A stretch of 64,000 nucleotides of DNA from Macrothele yani (Eukaryota; Arthropoda; Arachnida; Araneae; Macrothelidae): NCBI GenBank assembly GCA_039090855.1, contig CM077034.1:224333331-224397330 (forward strand), written 5' to 3'. The notes under the pieces were generated by a model that saw only the letters and a list, made by a program, of their open reading frames with translations, searched no databases and was not told the DNA's origin. Position 1 is the first letter of the stretch. Every line of letters starts with the position of its first letter. Positions 50,362 to 61,850 of this stretch are shown piece by piece. The position numbers and the translations under genes were made by a program.

Positions 50362-52225
50362 GACCTTTTGTACTTCATACTCATTACCTTTTTCTCATGC
50401 AGACTTTTCTGAATATTAGCCTTCCAAGATTTCCTTGGCCTTCCTCTACCATTCTTTCCTGCGACTTGGCCTAAATGGATTCTCTTAGTAAGCATCTCAC
50501 CACTCATTCTTTCAGCATGGCCAAACCACCTAAGAATATTTCTTTCCACCTTACTATCACACATACCCAACAAGACCTTTTGTACTTCATACTCATTACC
50601 TTTTTCTCATGCAGACTTTTCTGAATCTTAGCCTTCCAAGATTTCCTTGGCCTTCCTCTACCATTCTTTCCTGCGACTTGGGCTAAATGGATTCTCTTAG
50701 TAAGCATCTCACCACTCATTCTTTCAGCATGGCCAAACCACCTAAGAATATTTCTTTCCACCTTACTATCACACATACCGAACAAGACCTTTTGTACTTC
50801 ATACTCATTACCTTTTTCTCATGCAGACTTTTCTGAATATTAGCCTTCCAAGATTTCCTTGGCCTTCTTCTACCATTCTTTCCTTCGACTTGGGCTAAAT
50901 GGATTCTCTTAGTAAGCATCTCACCACTCATTCTTTCAGCATGGCCAAACCACCTAAGAATATTTCTTTCCACCTTACTATCACACATACCGAACAAGAC
51001 CTTTTGTACTTCATACTCATTACCTTTTTCTCATGCAGACTTTTCTGAATATTAGCCTTCCAAGATTTCCTTGGCCTTCCTCTACCATTCTTTGCTGCGA
51101 CTTGGGCTAAATGGATTCTTTTAGTAAGCATCTCACCACTCATTCTTTCAGCATGGCCAAACCACCTGAGAATATTTCTTTCCACCTTACTATCACACAT
51201 ACCGAACAAGCCTTTTTGTACTTCATACTCATTACCTTTTTCTCATGCAGACTTTTCTGAATCTTAGCCTTCCAAGATTTCCTTGGCCTTCCTCTACCAT
51301 TCTTTCCTTCGACTTGGGCTAAATTGATTCTCTTAGTAAGCATCTCACCACTCATTCTTTCAGCATGGCCAAACCACCTAAGAATATTTCTTTCCACCTT
51401 ACTATCACACATACCCAACAAGACCTTTTGTACTTCATACTCATTACCTTTTTCTCATGCAGACTTTTCTGAATCTTAGCCTTCCAAGATTTCCTTGGCC
51501 TTCCTCTACCATTCTTTCCTGCGACTTGGGCTAAATGGATTCTCTTAGTAAGCATCTCACCACTCATTCTTTCAGCATGGCCAAACCACCTAAGAATATT
51601 TCTTTCCACCTTACTATCACACATACCCAACAAGACCTTTTGTACTTCATACTCATTACCTTTTTCTCATGCAGACTTTTCTGAATCTTAGCCTTCCAAG
51701 ATTTCCTTGGCCTTCCTCTACCATTCTTTCCTGCGACTTGGGCTAAATGGATTCTCTTAGTAAGCATCTCCCCACTCATTCTTTCAGCATGGCCAAACCA
51801 CCTAAGAATATTTCTTTCCACCTTACTATCACACATACCGAACAAGACCTTTTGTACTTCATACTCATTACCTTTTTCTCATGCAGACTTTTCTGAATCT
51901 TAGCCTTCCAAGATTTCCTTGGCCTTCCTCTACCATTCTTTCCTGCGACTTGGGCTAAATGGATTCTCTTAGTAAGCATCTCCCCACTCATTCTTTCAGC
52001 ATGGCCAAACCACCTAAGAATATTTCTTTCCACCTTACTATCACACATACCCAACAAGACCTTTTGTACTTCATACTCATTACCTTTTTCTCATGCAGAC
52101 TTTTCTGAATATTAGCCTTCCAAGATTTCCTTGGCCTTCCTCTACCATTCTTTCCTGCGACTTGGCCTAAATGGATTCTCTTAGTAAGCATCTCACCACT
52201 CATTCTTTCAGCATGGCCAAACCAC

Positions 52226-54742
52226 CTAAGAATATTTTTTCCACCTTACTATCACACATACCAAACAAGACCTTTTGTACTTCATACTCATTACCTTTTT
52301 CTTATGCAGACTTTTCTGAATCTTAGCCTTCCAAGATTTCCTTGGTCTTCCTCTACCATTCTTTAATGCGACTTGGGCTAAATGGATTCTCTTAGCAAGC
52401 AACTCCCCACTCATTCTTTCAGCATGGCCAAACCACCTAAGAATATTTCTTTCCACCTTACTATCACACATACCGAACAAGACCTTTTGTACTTCATACT
52501 CATTACCTTTTTCTCATGCAGACTTTTCTGAATCTTAGCCTTCCAAGATTTCCTTGGCCTTCCTCTACCATTCTTTCCTGCGACTTGGGCTAAATGGATT
52601 CTCTTAGTAAGCATCTCACCACTCATTCTTTCAGCATGGCCAAACCACCTAAGAATATTTCTTTCCACCTTACTATCACACATACCCAACAAGACCTTTT
52701 GTATTTCATACTCATTACCTTTTTCTCATGCAGACTTTTCTGAATCTTAGCCTTCCAAGATTTCCTTGGCCTTCCTCTACCATTCTTTCCTTCGACTTGG
52801 GCTAAATGGATTCTCTTAGTAAGCATCTCACCACTCATTCTTTCAGCATGGCCAAACCACCTAGGAATATTTCTTTCCACCTTACTATCACACATACCCA
52901 ACAAGACCTTTTGTACTTCATACTCATTACCTTTTTCTCATGCAGACTTTTCTGAATCTTAGCCTTCCAAGATTTCCTCGGCCTTCTTCTACCATTCTTT
53001 CCTGCGACTTGGGCTAAATGGATTCTCTTAGTAAGCATCTCACCACTCATTCTTTCAGCATGGCCAAACCACCTAAGAATATTTCTTTAAACCTTACTAT
53101 CACACATACCCAACAAGACCTTTTGTACTTCATACTCATTACCTTTTTCTCATGCAGACTTTTCTGAATCTTAGCCTTCCAAGATTTCCTCGGCCTTCTT
53201 CTACCATTCTTTCCTTCGACTTGGGCTAAATGGATTCTCTTAGTAAGCATCTCACCACTCATTCTTTCAGCATGGCCAAACCACCTAAGAATATTTCTTT
53301 CCACCTTACTATCACACATACCGAACAAGACCTTTTGTACTTCATACTCATTACCTTTTTCTCATGCAGACTTTTCTGAATATTAGCCTTCCAAGATTTC
53401 CTTGGCCTTCCTCTACCATTCTTTCCTGCGACTTGGGCTAAATGGATTCTCTTAGTAAGCATCTCACCACTCATTCTTTCAGCATGGCCAAACCACCTAA
53501 GAATATTTCTTTCCACCTTACTATCACACATACCCAACAAGACCTTTTGTACTTCATACTCATTACCTTTTTCTCATGCAGACTTTTCTGAATCTTAGCC
53601 TTCCAAGATTTCCTCGGCCTTCTTCTACCATTCGTTCCTGCGACTTGGGCTAAATGGATTCTCTTAGTAAGCATCTCACCACTCATTCTTTCAGCATGGC
53701 CAAACCACCTAAGAATATTTCTTTCCACCTTACTATCACACATACCCAACAAGAGCTTTTGTACTTCATACTCATTACCTTTTTCTCATGCAGACTTTTC
53801 TGAATATTAGCCTTCCAAGATTTCCTTGGCCTTCCTCTACCATTCTTTCCTGCGACTTGGGCTAAATGGATTCTCTTAGTAAGCATCTCACCACTCATTC
53901 TTTCAGCATGGCCAAACCACCTAAGAATATTTCTTTCCACCTTACTATCACACATACCCAACAAGACCTTTTGTACTTCATACTCATTACCTTTTTCTCA
54001 TGCAGACTTTTCTGAATCTTAGCCTTCCAAGATTTCCTTGGCCTTCCTCTACCATTCTTTCCTGCGACTTGGGCTAAATGGATTCTCTTAGTAAGCATCT
54101 CACCACTCATTCTTTCAGCATGGCCAAACCACCTAAGAATATTTCTTTCCACCTTACTATCACACATACCCAACAAGACCTTTTGTACTTCATACTCATT
54201 ACCTTTTCTCATGCAGACTTTTCTGAATATTAGCCTTCCAAGATTTCCTTGGCCTTCCTCTACCATTCTTTCCTGCGACATGGGCTAAATGGATTCTCTT
54301 AGTAAGCATCTCACCACTCATTCTTTCAGCATGGCCAAACCACCTAAGAATATTTCTTTCCACCTTACTATCACACATACCCAACAAGACCTTTTGTACT
54401 TCATACTCATTACCTTTTTCTCATACAGACTTTTCTGAATATTAGCCTTCCAAGATTTCCTTGGCCTTCCTCTACCATTCTTTCCTTCGACTTGGGCTAA
54501 ATGGATTCTCTTAGTAAGCATCTCACCACTCATTCTTTCAGCATGGCCAAACCACCTAAGAATATTTCTTTCCACCTTACTATCACACATACCCAACAAG
54601 ACCTTTTGTACTTCATACTCATTACCTTTTTCTCATGCAGACTTTTCTGAATCTTAGCCTTCCAAGATTTCCTCGGCCTTCCCCTACCATTCTTTCCTGC
54701 GACTTGGGCTAAATGGATTCTCTTAGTAAGCATCTCACCACT
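52226..54742. repeat. Higher-order block A, second copy
   Basis: It opens with a unit carrying ctttttcttatgcag and ctttaatgcgactt (52310-52370). The same rare pair recurs at about 56330-56400. The marked-unit order of block A follows, ending with a gcgacatgg unit and then a tctcatacagac unit near 54420, matched near 58030. Confidence 0.7.
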
Positions 54743-55024
54743 CATTCTTTCAGCATGGCCAAACCACCTAAGAATATTTTTTTCCACCTTACTATCACAC
54801 ATACCCAACAAGAACCTTTTGTACTTCATACTCATTACCTTTTTCTCATGCAGACTTTTCTGAATCTTAGCCTTCCAAGATTTCCTCGGCCTTCTTCTAC
54901 CATTCTTTCCTGCGACTTGGGCTAAATGGATTCTCTTAGTAAGCATCTCACCACTCATTCTTTCAGCATGGCCAAACCACCTAAGAATATTTTTTTCCAC
55001 CGTACTATCACACATACCCAACAA
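54530..55024 (-). pseudogene. Frame-restored double unit, 164 residues
   Basis: An extra base in aagaacctt (near 54812) brings two successive units into one minus-strand frame. The junction reads MKYKRFLLGMCDSK rather than the ancestral EYEVQKV, so this is a secondary accident and not retained coding. Each unit carries RWFGHAERMSGEM and the basic RPRKSW stretch. Confidence 0.5.
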
Positions 55025-55872
55025 GACCTTTTGTACTTCATACTCATTACCTTTTTCTCATGCAGACTTTTCTGAATCTTAGCCTTCCAAGATTTCCTCG
55101 GCCTTCTTCTACCATTCTTTCCTGCGACTTGGGCTAAATGGATTCTCTTAGTAATCATCTCACCACTCATTCTTTCAGCATGGCCAAACCACCTAAGAAT
55201 ATTTCTTTCCACCTTACTATCACACATACCCAACAAGACCTTTTGTACTTCATACTCATTACCTTTTTCTCATGCAGACTTTTCTGAATCTTAGCCTTCC
55301 AAGATTTCCTTGGCCTTCCTCTACCATTCTTTCCTGCGACATGGGCTAAGTGGATTCTCTTAGTAAGCATCTCACCACTCATTCTTTCAGCATGGCCAAA
55401 CCACCTAAGAATATTTCTTTCCACCTTACTATCACACATACCGAACAAAACCTTTTGTACTTCATACTCATTACCTTTTTCTCATGCAGACGTTTCTGAA
55501 TATTAGCCTTCCAAGATTTCCTTGGCCTTCCTCTACCATTCTTTCCTGCGACTTGGGCTAAATGGATTCTCTTAGTAAGCATCTGACCACTCATTCTTTC
55601 AGCATGGCCAAACCACCTAAGAATATTTCATTCCACCTTACTATCACACATACCCGACAAGAACTTTTGTACTTCATACTCATTACCTTTTTCTCATGCA
55701 GACTTTTCTGAATCTTAGCCTTCCAAGATTTCCTTGGCCTTCCTCTACCATTCTTTCCTTCGACTTGGGCTAAATGGATTCTCTTAGTAAGCATCTCACC
55801 ACTCATTCTTTCAGCATGGCCAAACCACCTAAGAATATTTCTTTCCACCTTACTATCACACATACCCAACAA
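54743..55872. repeat. Higher-order block B, second copy
   Basis: It repeats the ordered markers of block B: agtaatcatctc (55151), gcgacatgggctaagtgg (about 55337), catctgaccac (about 55581) and aatatttcattcc with acccgacaagaac. It lies directly between the second and third copies of block A. Confidence 0.75.
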
Positions 55873-56227
55873 GACCTTTTGTACTTCATACTCATTACCT
55901 TTTTCTCATGCAGACTTTTCTGAATCTTAGCCTTCCAAGATTTCCTTGGCCTTCCTCTACCATTCTTTCCTGCGACTTGGGCTAAATGGATTCTCTTAGT
56001 AAGCATCTCACCACTCATTCTTTCAGCATGGCCAAACCACCTAAGAATATTTCTTTCCACCTTACTATCACACATACCCAACAAGACCTTTTGTACTTCA
56101 TACTCATTACCTTTTTCTCATGCAGACTTTTCTGAATCTTAGCCTTCCAAGATTTCCTCGGCCTTCCTCTACCATTCTTTCCTGCGACTTGGGCTAAACG
56201 GATTCTCTTAGCAAGCATCTCCACCAC

Positions 56228-56722
56228 TCATTCTTTCAGCATGGCCAAACCACCTAAGAATATTTCTTTCCACCTTACTATCACACATACCGAACAAGAC
56301 CTTTTGTACTTCATACTCATTACCTTTTTCTTATGCAGACTTTTCTGAATCTTAGCCTTCCAAGATTTCCTTGGCCTTCCTCTACCATTCTTTAATGCGA
56401 CTTGGGCTAAATGGATTCTCTTAGTAAGCAACTCACCACTCATTCTTTCAGCATGGCCAAACCACCTAAGAATATTTCTTTCCACCTTACTATCACACAT
56501 ACCCAACAAGACCTTTTGTACTTCATACTCATTACCTTTTTTCTCATGCAGACTTTTCTGAATCTTAGCCTTCCAAGATTTCCTTGGCCTTCCTCTACCA
56601 TTCTTTCCTGCGACTTGGGCTAAATGGATTCTCTTAGTAAGCATCTCACCACTCATTCTTTCAGCATGGCCAAACCACCTAAGAATATTTCTTTCCACCT
56701 TACTATCACACATACCCAACAA
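56228..56722 (-). pseudogene. Frame-retaining double unit with T6 junction, 164 residues
   Basis: The six-T run at about 56537-56542 restores 213-base spacing and the ancestral-type junction EKKGNEYEVQKVLLGMCDSK. Two units then read as one minus-strand frame before ending in the usual out-of-phase tail. It is useful evidence that the unit is coding in phase only when the T run has six bases. Confidence 0.5.
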
Positions 56723-58418
56723 GACCTTTTGTATTTCATACTCATTACCTTTTTCTCATGCAGACTTTTCTGAATCTTAGCCTTCCAAGATTTCCTTGGC
56801 CTTCCTCTACCATTCTTTCCTTCGACTTGGGCTAAATGGATTCTCTTAGTAAGCATCTCACCACTCATTCTTTCAGCATGGCCAAACCACCTAAGAATAT
56901 TTCTTTCCACCTTACTATCACACATACCTAACAAGACCTTTTGTACTTCATACTTATTACCTTTTTCTCATGCAGACTTTTCTGAATCTTAGTCTTCCAA
57001 GATTTCCTCGGCCTTCTTCTACCATTCTTTCCTGCGACTTGGGCTAAATGGATTCTCTTAGTAAGCATCTCACCACTCATTCTTTCAGCATGGCCAAACC
57101 ACCTAAGAACATTTCTTTCCACCTTACTATCACACATACCCAACAAGACCTTTTGTATTTCATACTCATTACCTTTTTCTCATGCAGACTTTTCTGAATC
57201 TTAGCCTTCCAAGATTTCCTCGGCCTTCTTCTACCATTCTTTCCTTCGACTTGGGCTAAATGGATTCTCTTAGTAAGCATCTCACCACTCATTCTTTCAG
57301 CATGGCCAAACCACCTAAGAATATTTCTTTCCACCTTACTATCACACATACCGAACAAGACCTTTTGTACTTCATACTCATTACCTTTTTCTCATGCAGA
57401 CTTTTCTGAATATTAGCCTTCCAAGATTTCCTTGGCCTTCCTCTACCATTCTTTCCTGCGACTTGGGCTAAATGGATTCTCTTAGTAAGCATCTCACCAC
57501 TCATTCTTTCAGCATGGCCAAACCACCTAAGAATATTTCTTTCCACCTTACTATCACACATACCGAACAAGACCTTTTGTACTTCATACTCATTACCTTT
57601 TTCTCATGCAGACTTTTCTGAATCTTAGCCTTCCAAGATTTCCTTGGCCTTCCTCTACCATTCTTTCCTGCGACTTGGGCTAAATGGATTCTCTTAGTAA
57701 GCATCTCACCACTCATTCTTTCAGCATGGCCAAACCACCTAAGAATATTTCTTTCCACCTTACTATCACACATACCCAACAAGACCTTTTGTACTTCATA
57801 CTCATTACCTTTTTCTCATGCAGACTTTTCTGAATATTAGCCTTCCAAGATTTCCTTGGCCTTCCTCTACCATTCTTTCCTGCGACATGGGCTAAATGGA
57901 TTCTCTTAGTAAGCATCTCACCACTCATTCTTTCAGCATGGCCAAACCACCTAAGAATATTTCTTTCCACCTTACTATCACACATACCCAACAAGACCTT
58001 TTGTACTTCATACTCATTACCTTTTTCTCATACAGACTTTTCTGAATATTAGCCTTCCAAGATTTCCTTGGCCTTCCTCTACCATTCTTTCCTTCGACTT
58101 GGGCTAAATGGATTCTCTTAGTAAGCATCTCACCACTCATTCTTTCAGCATGGCCAAAATACCTAAAAATATTTCTTTCCACCTTACTATCACACATACC
58201 CAACAAAACCTTTTGTACTTCATACTCATTACCTTCTTCTCATGCAGACTTTTCTGAATCTTAGCCTTCCAAGATTTCCTTGGCCTTCTTCTACCATTCT
58301 TTCCTGCGACTTGAGCTAAATGGATTCTCTTAGTAAGCATCTCACCACTCATTCTTTCAGCATGGCCAAACCACCTAAGAATATTTCTTTCCACCTTACT
58401 ATCACACATACCCAACAA
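56228..58418. repeat. Higher-order block A, third copy
   Basis: It opens with the same tcttatgcag and ctttaatgcg unit as at 52310 and follows the same marker order. It is about two units shorter than the second copy: the lag is 4,030 bases (about 19 units) at the start but about 3,607 (about 17 units) at the tctcatacagac unit near 58030. Confidence 0.65.
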
Positions 58419-59725
58419 GACCTTTTGTACTTCATACTCATTACCTTTTTCTCATGCAGACTTTTCTGAATCTTAGCCTTCCAAGATTTCCTTGGCCTTC
58501 TTCTACCATTCTTTCCTGCGACTTGAGCTGAAATGGATTCTCTTAGTAAGCATCTCACCACTCATTCTTTCAGCATGGCCAAACCACCTAAAAATATTTC
58601 TTTCCACCTTACTATCACACATACCCAACAAGACCTTTTGTACTTCATACTCATTACCTTTTTCTCATGCAGACTTTTCTGAATCTTAGCCTTCCAAGAT
58701 TTCCTCGGCCTTCCCCTACCATTCTTTCCTGCGACTTGGGCTAAATGGATTCTCTTAGTAAGCATCTCACCACTCATTCTTTCAGCATGGGCAAACCACC
58801 TAAGAATATTTCTTTCCACCTCACTATCACACATATCCAACAAGACCTTTTGTACTTCATACTCATTACCTTTTTCTCATGCAGACTTTTCTGAATCTTA
58901 GCCTTCCAAGATTTCCTTGGCCTTCTTCTACCATTCTTTCCTGCGACTTGAGCTGAAATGGATTCTCTTAGTAAGCATCTCACCACTCATTCTTTCAGCA
59001 TGGCCAAACCACCTAAGAATATTTTTTTCCACCTTACTATCACACATACCCAACAAGACCTTTTGTACTTCATACTCATTACCTTTTTCTCATGCAGACT
59101 TTTCTGAATCTTAGCCTTCCAAGATTTCATCGGCCTTCTTCTACCATTCTTTCCTGCGACTTGGGCTAAATGGATTCTCTTAGTAAGCATCTCACCACTC
59201 ATTCTTTCAGCATGGCCAAACCACCTAAGAATATTTCTTTCCACCTTACTATCACACATACCCAACAAGACCTTTTGTACTTCATACTCATTACCTTTTT
59301 CTCATGCATACTTTTCTGAATCTTAGCCTTCCAAGATTTCCTCGGCCTTCCTCTACCATTCTTTCCTGCGACTTGGGCTGAAATGGATTCTCTTAGTAAG
59401 CATCTCAACACTCATTCTTTTAGCATGGCCAAACCACTTAAGAATATTTCTTTCCACCTTACTATCACACATACCCAACAAGACCTTTTGTACTTCATAC
59501 TCATTACCTTTTTCTCATGCATACTTTTCTGAATATTAACCTTCCAACATTTCCGTGGCCTTCCTCTACCATTCTTTCCTGCGACTTGGGCTGAAATGGA
59601 TTCTCTTAGTAAGCATCTCACCACTTATTCTTTCAGCATGACCAAGCCACCTAAGAATATTTCTTTCCACCTTACTATCACACATACTCAACAAGACCTT
59701 TTGTACTTCATATTCACTATCTTTT

Positions 59726-59770
59726 TCTCATGCAGACTTTTCTCATGCAGACTTTTCTCATGCAGACTTT
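59726..59770. repeat. 15-bp triplication inside a satellite unit
   Basis: Three exact tandem copies of tctcatgcagacttt at 59726-59740, 59741-59755 and 59756-59770, where other units have one. It has the look of replication slippage at a short direct repeat. A two-copy version is at 61460-61489. Confidence 0.95.
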
Positions 59771-61459
59771 TCTGAATATTAGCCTTCCAAGATTTCCTTG
59801 GCCTTTCCTCTACCATTCTTTCCTGCGACTTGGGCTGAAATGGATTCTCTTAGTAAGCATCTCACCACTCATTCTTTCAGCATGGCCAAACCACCTAAGA
59901 ATATTTCTTTCCACCTTACTATCACACATACCCAACAAGACCTTTTGTACTTCATACTCATTACCTTTTTCTTATGCAGACTTTTCTGAATCTTAGCCTT
60001 CCAAGATTTCCTTGGCCTTCCTCTACCTTTCTTTCCTGGGACATGGGCTGAAATGGATTCTCTTAGTAAGCATCTCACCACTTATTCTTTCAGCATGGCC
60101 AAACCACCTAAGAATATTTCTTTCCACCTTACTATCACACATACCCAACAAGACCTTTTGTACTTCATACTCATTACCTTTTTCTCATGCAGACTTTTCT
60201 GAATCTTAGCCTTCCAAGATTTCCTCGGCCTTCCCCTACCATTCTTTCCTGCGACTTGGGCTGAAATGGATTCTCTTAGTAAGCATCTCACCACTCATTC
60301 TTTCAGCATGGCCAAACCACCTAAGAATATTTCTTTCCACCTTACTATCACACATACCGAACAAGACCTTTTGTACTTCATACTCATTACCTTTTTCTCA
60401 TGCAGACTTTTCTGAATCTTAGCCTTCCAAGATTTCCTTGGCCTTCCTCTACCATTCTTTCCTGCGACTTGGGCTGAAATGGATTCTCTTAGTAAGCATC
60501 TCAGCACTCATTCTTTCAGCATGGCCAAACCACCTAAGAATATTTCTTTCCACCTTACTATCACACATACCCAACAAGACCTTTTGTACTTCATACTCAT
60601 TACCTTTTTCTCATGCAGACTTTTCTGAATCTTAGCCTTCCAAGATTTCCTTGGCCTTCTTCTACCATTCTTTCCTTCGACTTGGGCTGAAATGGATTCT
60701 CTTAGTAAGCATCTCACCACTCATTCTTTCAGAATGGCCAAACCACCTAAGAATATTTTTTTCCACCGTACTATCACACATACCCAACAAGACCTTTTGT
60801 ACTTCATACTCATTACCTTTTTCTCATGCAGACTTTTCTGAATCTTAGCCTTCCAAGATTTCCTCGGCCTTCTTCTACCATTCTTTCCTGCGACTTGGGC
60901 TGAAATGGATTCCCTTAGTAAGCATCTCACCACTCATTCTTTCAGCATGGCCAAACCACCTAAGAATATTTCTTTCCACCTTACTATCACACATACCCAA
61001 CAAGACCTTTTGTACTTCATACTCATTACCTTTTTCTCATGCATACTTTTCTGAATCTTAGCCTTCCAAGATTTCCTCGGCCTTCCTCTAACATTCTTTC
61101 GTGCGACTTGGGCTGAAATGGATTCTCTTAGTAAGCATCTCACCACTCATTCTTTTAGCATGGCCAAACCACTTAAGAATATTTCTTTCCACCTTACTAT
61201 CACACATACCCAACAAGACCTTTTGTACTTCATACTCATTACCTTTTTCTCATGCAGACTTTTCTGAATATTAACCTTCCAACATTTCCGTGGCCTTCCT
61301 CTACCATTCTTACCTGCGACTTGGGCTAAATGGATTCTCTTAGTAAGCATCTCACCACTCATTCTTTCAGCATGACCAAGCCACCTAAGAATATTTCTTT
61401 CCACCTTACTATCACACATACTCAACAAGACCTTTTGTACTTCATACTCACTATCTTTT

Positions 61460-61489
61460 TCTCATGCAGACTTTTCTCATGCAGACTTT
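61460..61489. repeat. 15-bp duplication inside a satellite unit
   Basis: Two exact tandem copies of tctcatgcagacttt. Neighbouring markers (cttttagcatgg, catgaccaagcc, cttccaacatttccg) match those around 59726 at a lag of 1,734-1,735 bases. This equals eight 213-base units plus 30, so both loci belong to a duplicated eight-unit block. Confidence 0.9.
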
Positions 61490-61850
61490 TCTGAATATTA
61501 GCCTTCCAAGATTTCCTTGGCCTTCCTCTACCATTCTTTCCTGCGACTTGGGCTGAAATGGATTCTCTTAGTAAGCATGTCACCACTCATTCTTTCAGCA
61601 TGGCCAAACCACCTAAGAATATTTCTTTCCACCTTACTATCACACATACCCAACAAGACCTTTTGTACTTCATACTCATTACCTTTTTCTTACTTTTCTG
61701 AATCTTAGCCTTCCAAGATTTCCTTGGCCTTCCTCTACGTTTCTTTCCTGGGACATGGGCTGAAATGGATTCTCTTAGTAAGCATCTCAGCACTCATTCT
61801 TTCAACATGGCCAAACCACCTCAGAATATGTCTCTCCACCTTACTATCAC

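Larger units (their letters stand above)
42741..58330. repeat. Homogeneous 212-bp core of the second array
   Basis: Roughly 73 units are nearly identical. A few alternative states recur: cctgcgactt or ccttcgactt, ccttcctcta or ccttcttcta, gaatcttag or gaatattag, cataccc or cataccg, gcgacttgg or gcgacatgg, and catctcacc, catctgacc or catctcccc. Combinations of these states recur as blocks. Occasional single-base indels (for example near 46163, 52240, 54204, 54812 and 56535) change the local frame on the minus strand. No insertion of another element is seen. Confidence 0.93.
58331..61850. repeat. 213-bp subfamily of the second array
   Basis: Most units here carry ctgaaatgg in place of ctaaatgg, making the period 213 (for example minus-strand ATG positions 60294, 60507, 60720 and 60933). 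The added base lies inside the retrotransposon-like stretch, between the TKR and AQVAG segments. The unit therefore keeps a constant phase but is frame-broken internally. Divergence is higher than in the core, with changes such as agcatgaccaagcc and cttccaacatttccg. Confidence 0.85.

Noticed and set aside
43226..61708. Recurring 60-88-codon + strand frames in the second array
   Set aside because: They are antisense shadows of the repeated unit, without motifs, and appear only where local indels open the frame.
43296..61793. Family of about 80 tandem genes encoding 70-93-residue proteins on the minus strand
   Set aside because: The unit length breaks the frame at each boundary, the frames overlap by 70 bases and their tails are out-of-phase readings of the same repeat.
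42741..61850. AT-hook DNA-binding protein suggested by GRGRPRKSW
   Set aside because: The motif is a common part of LINE C-terminal segments and lies in a frame-broken repeat.
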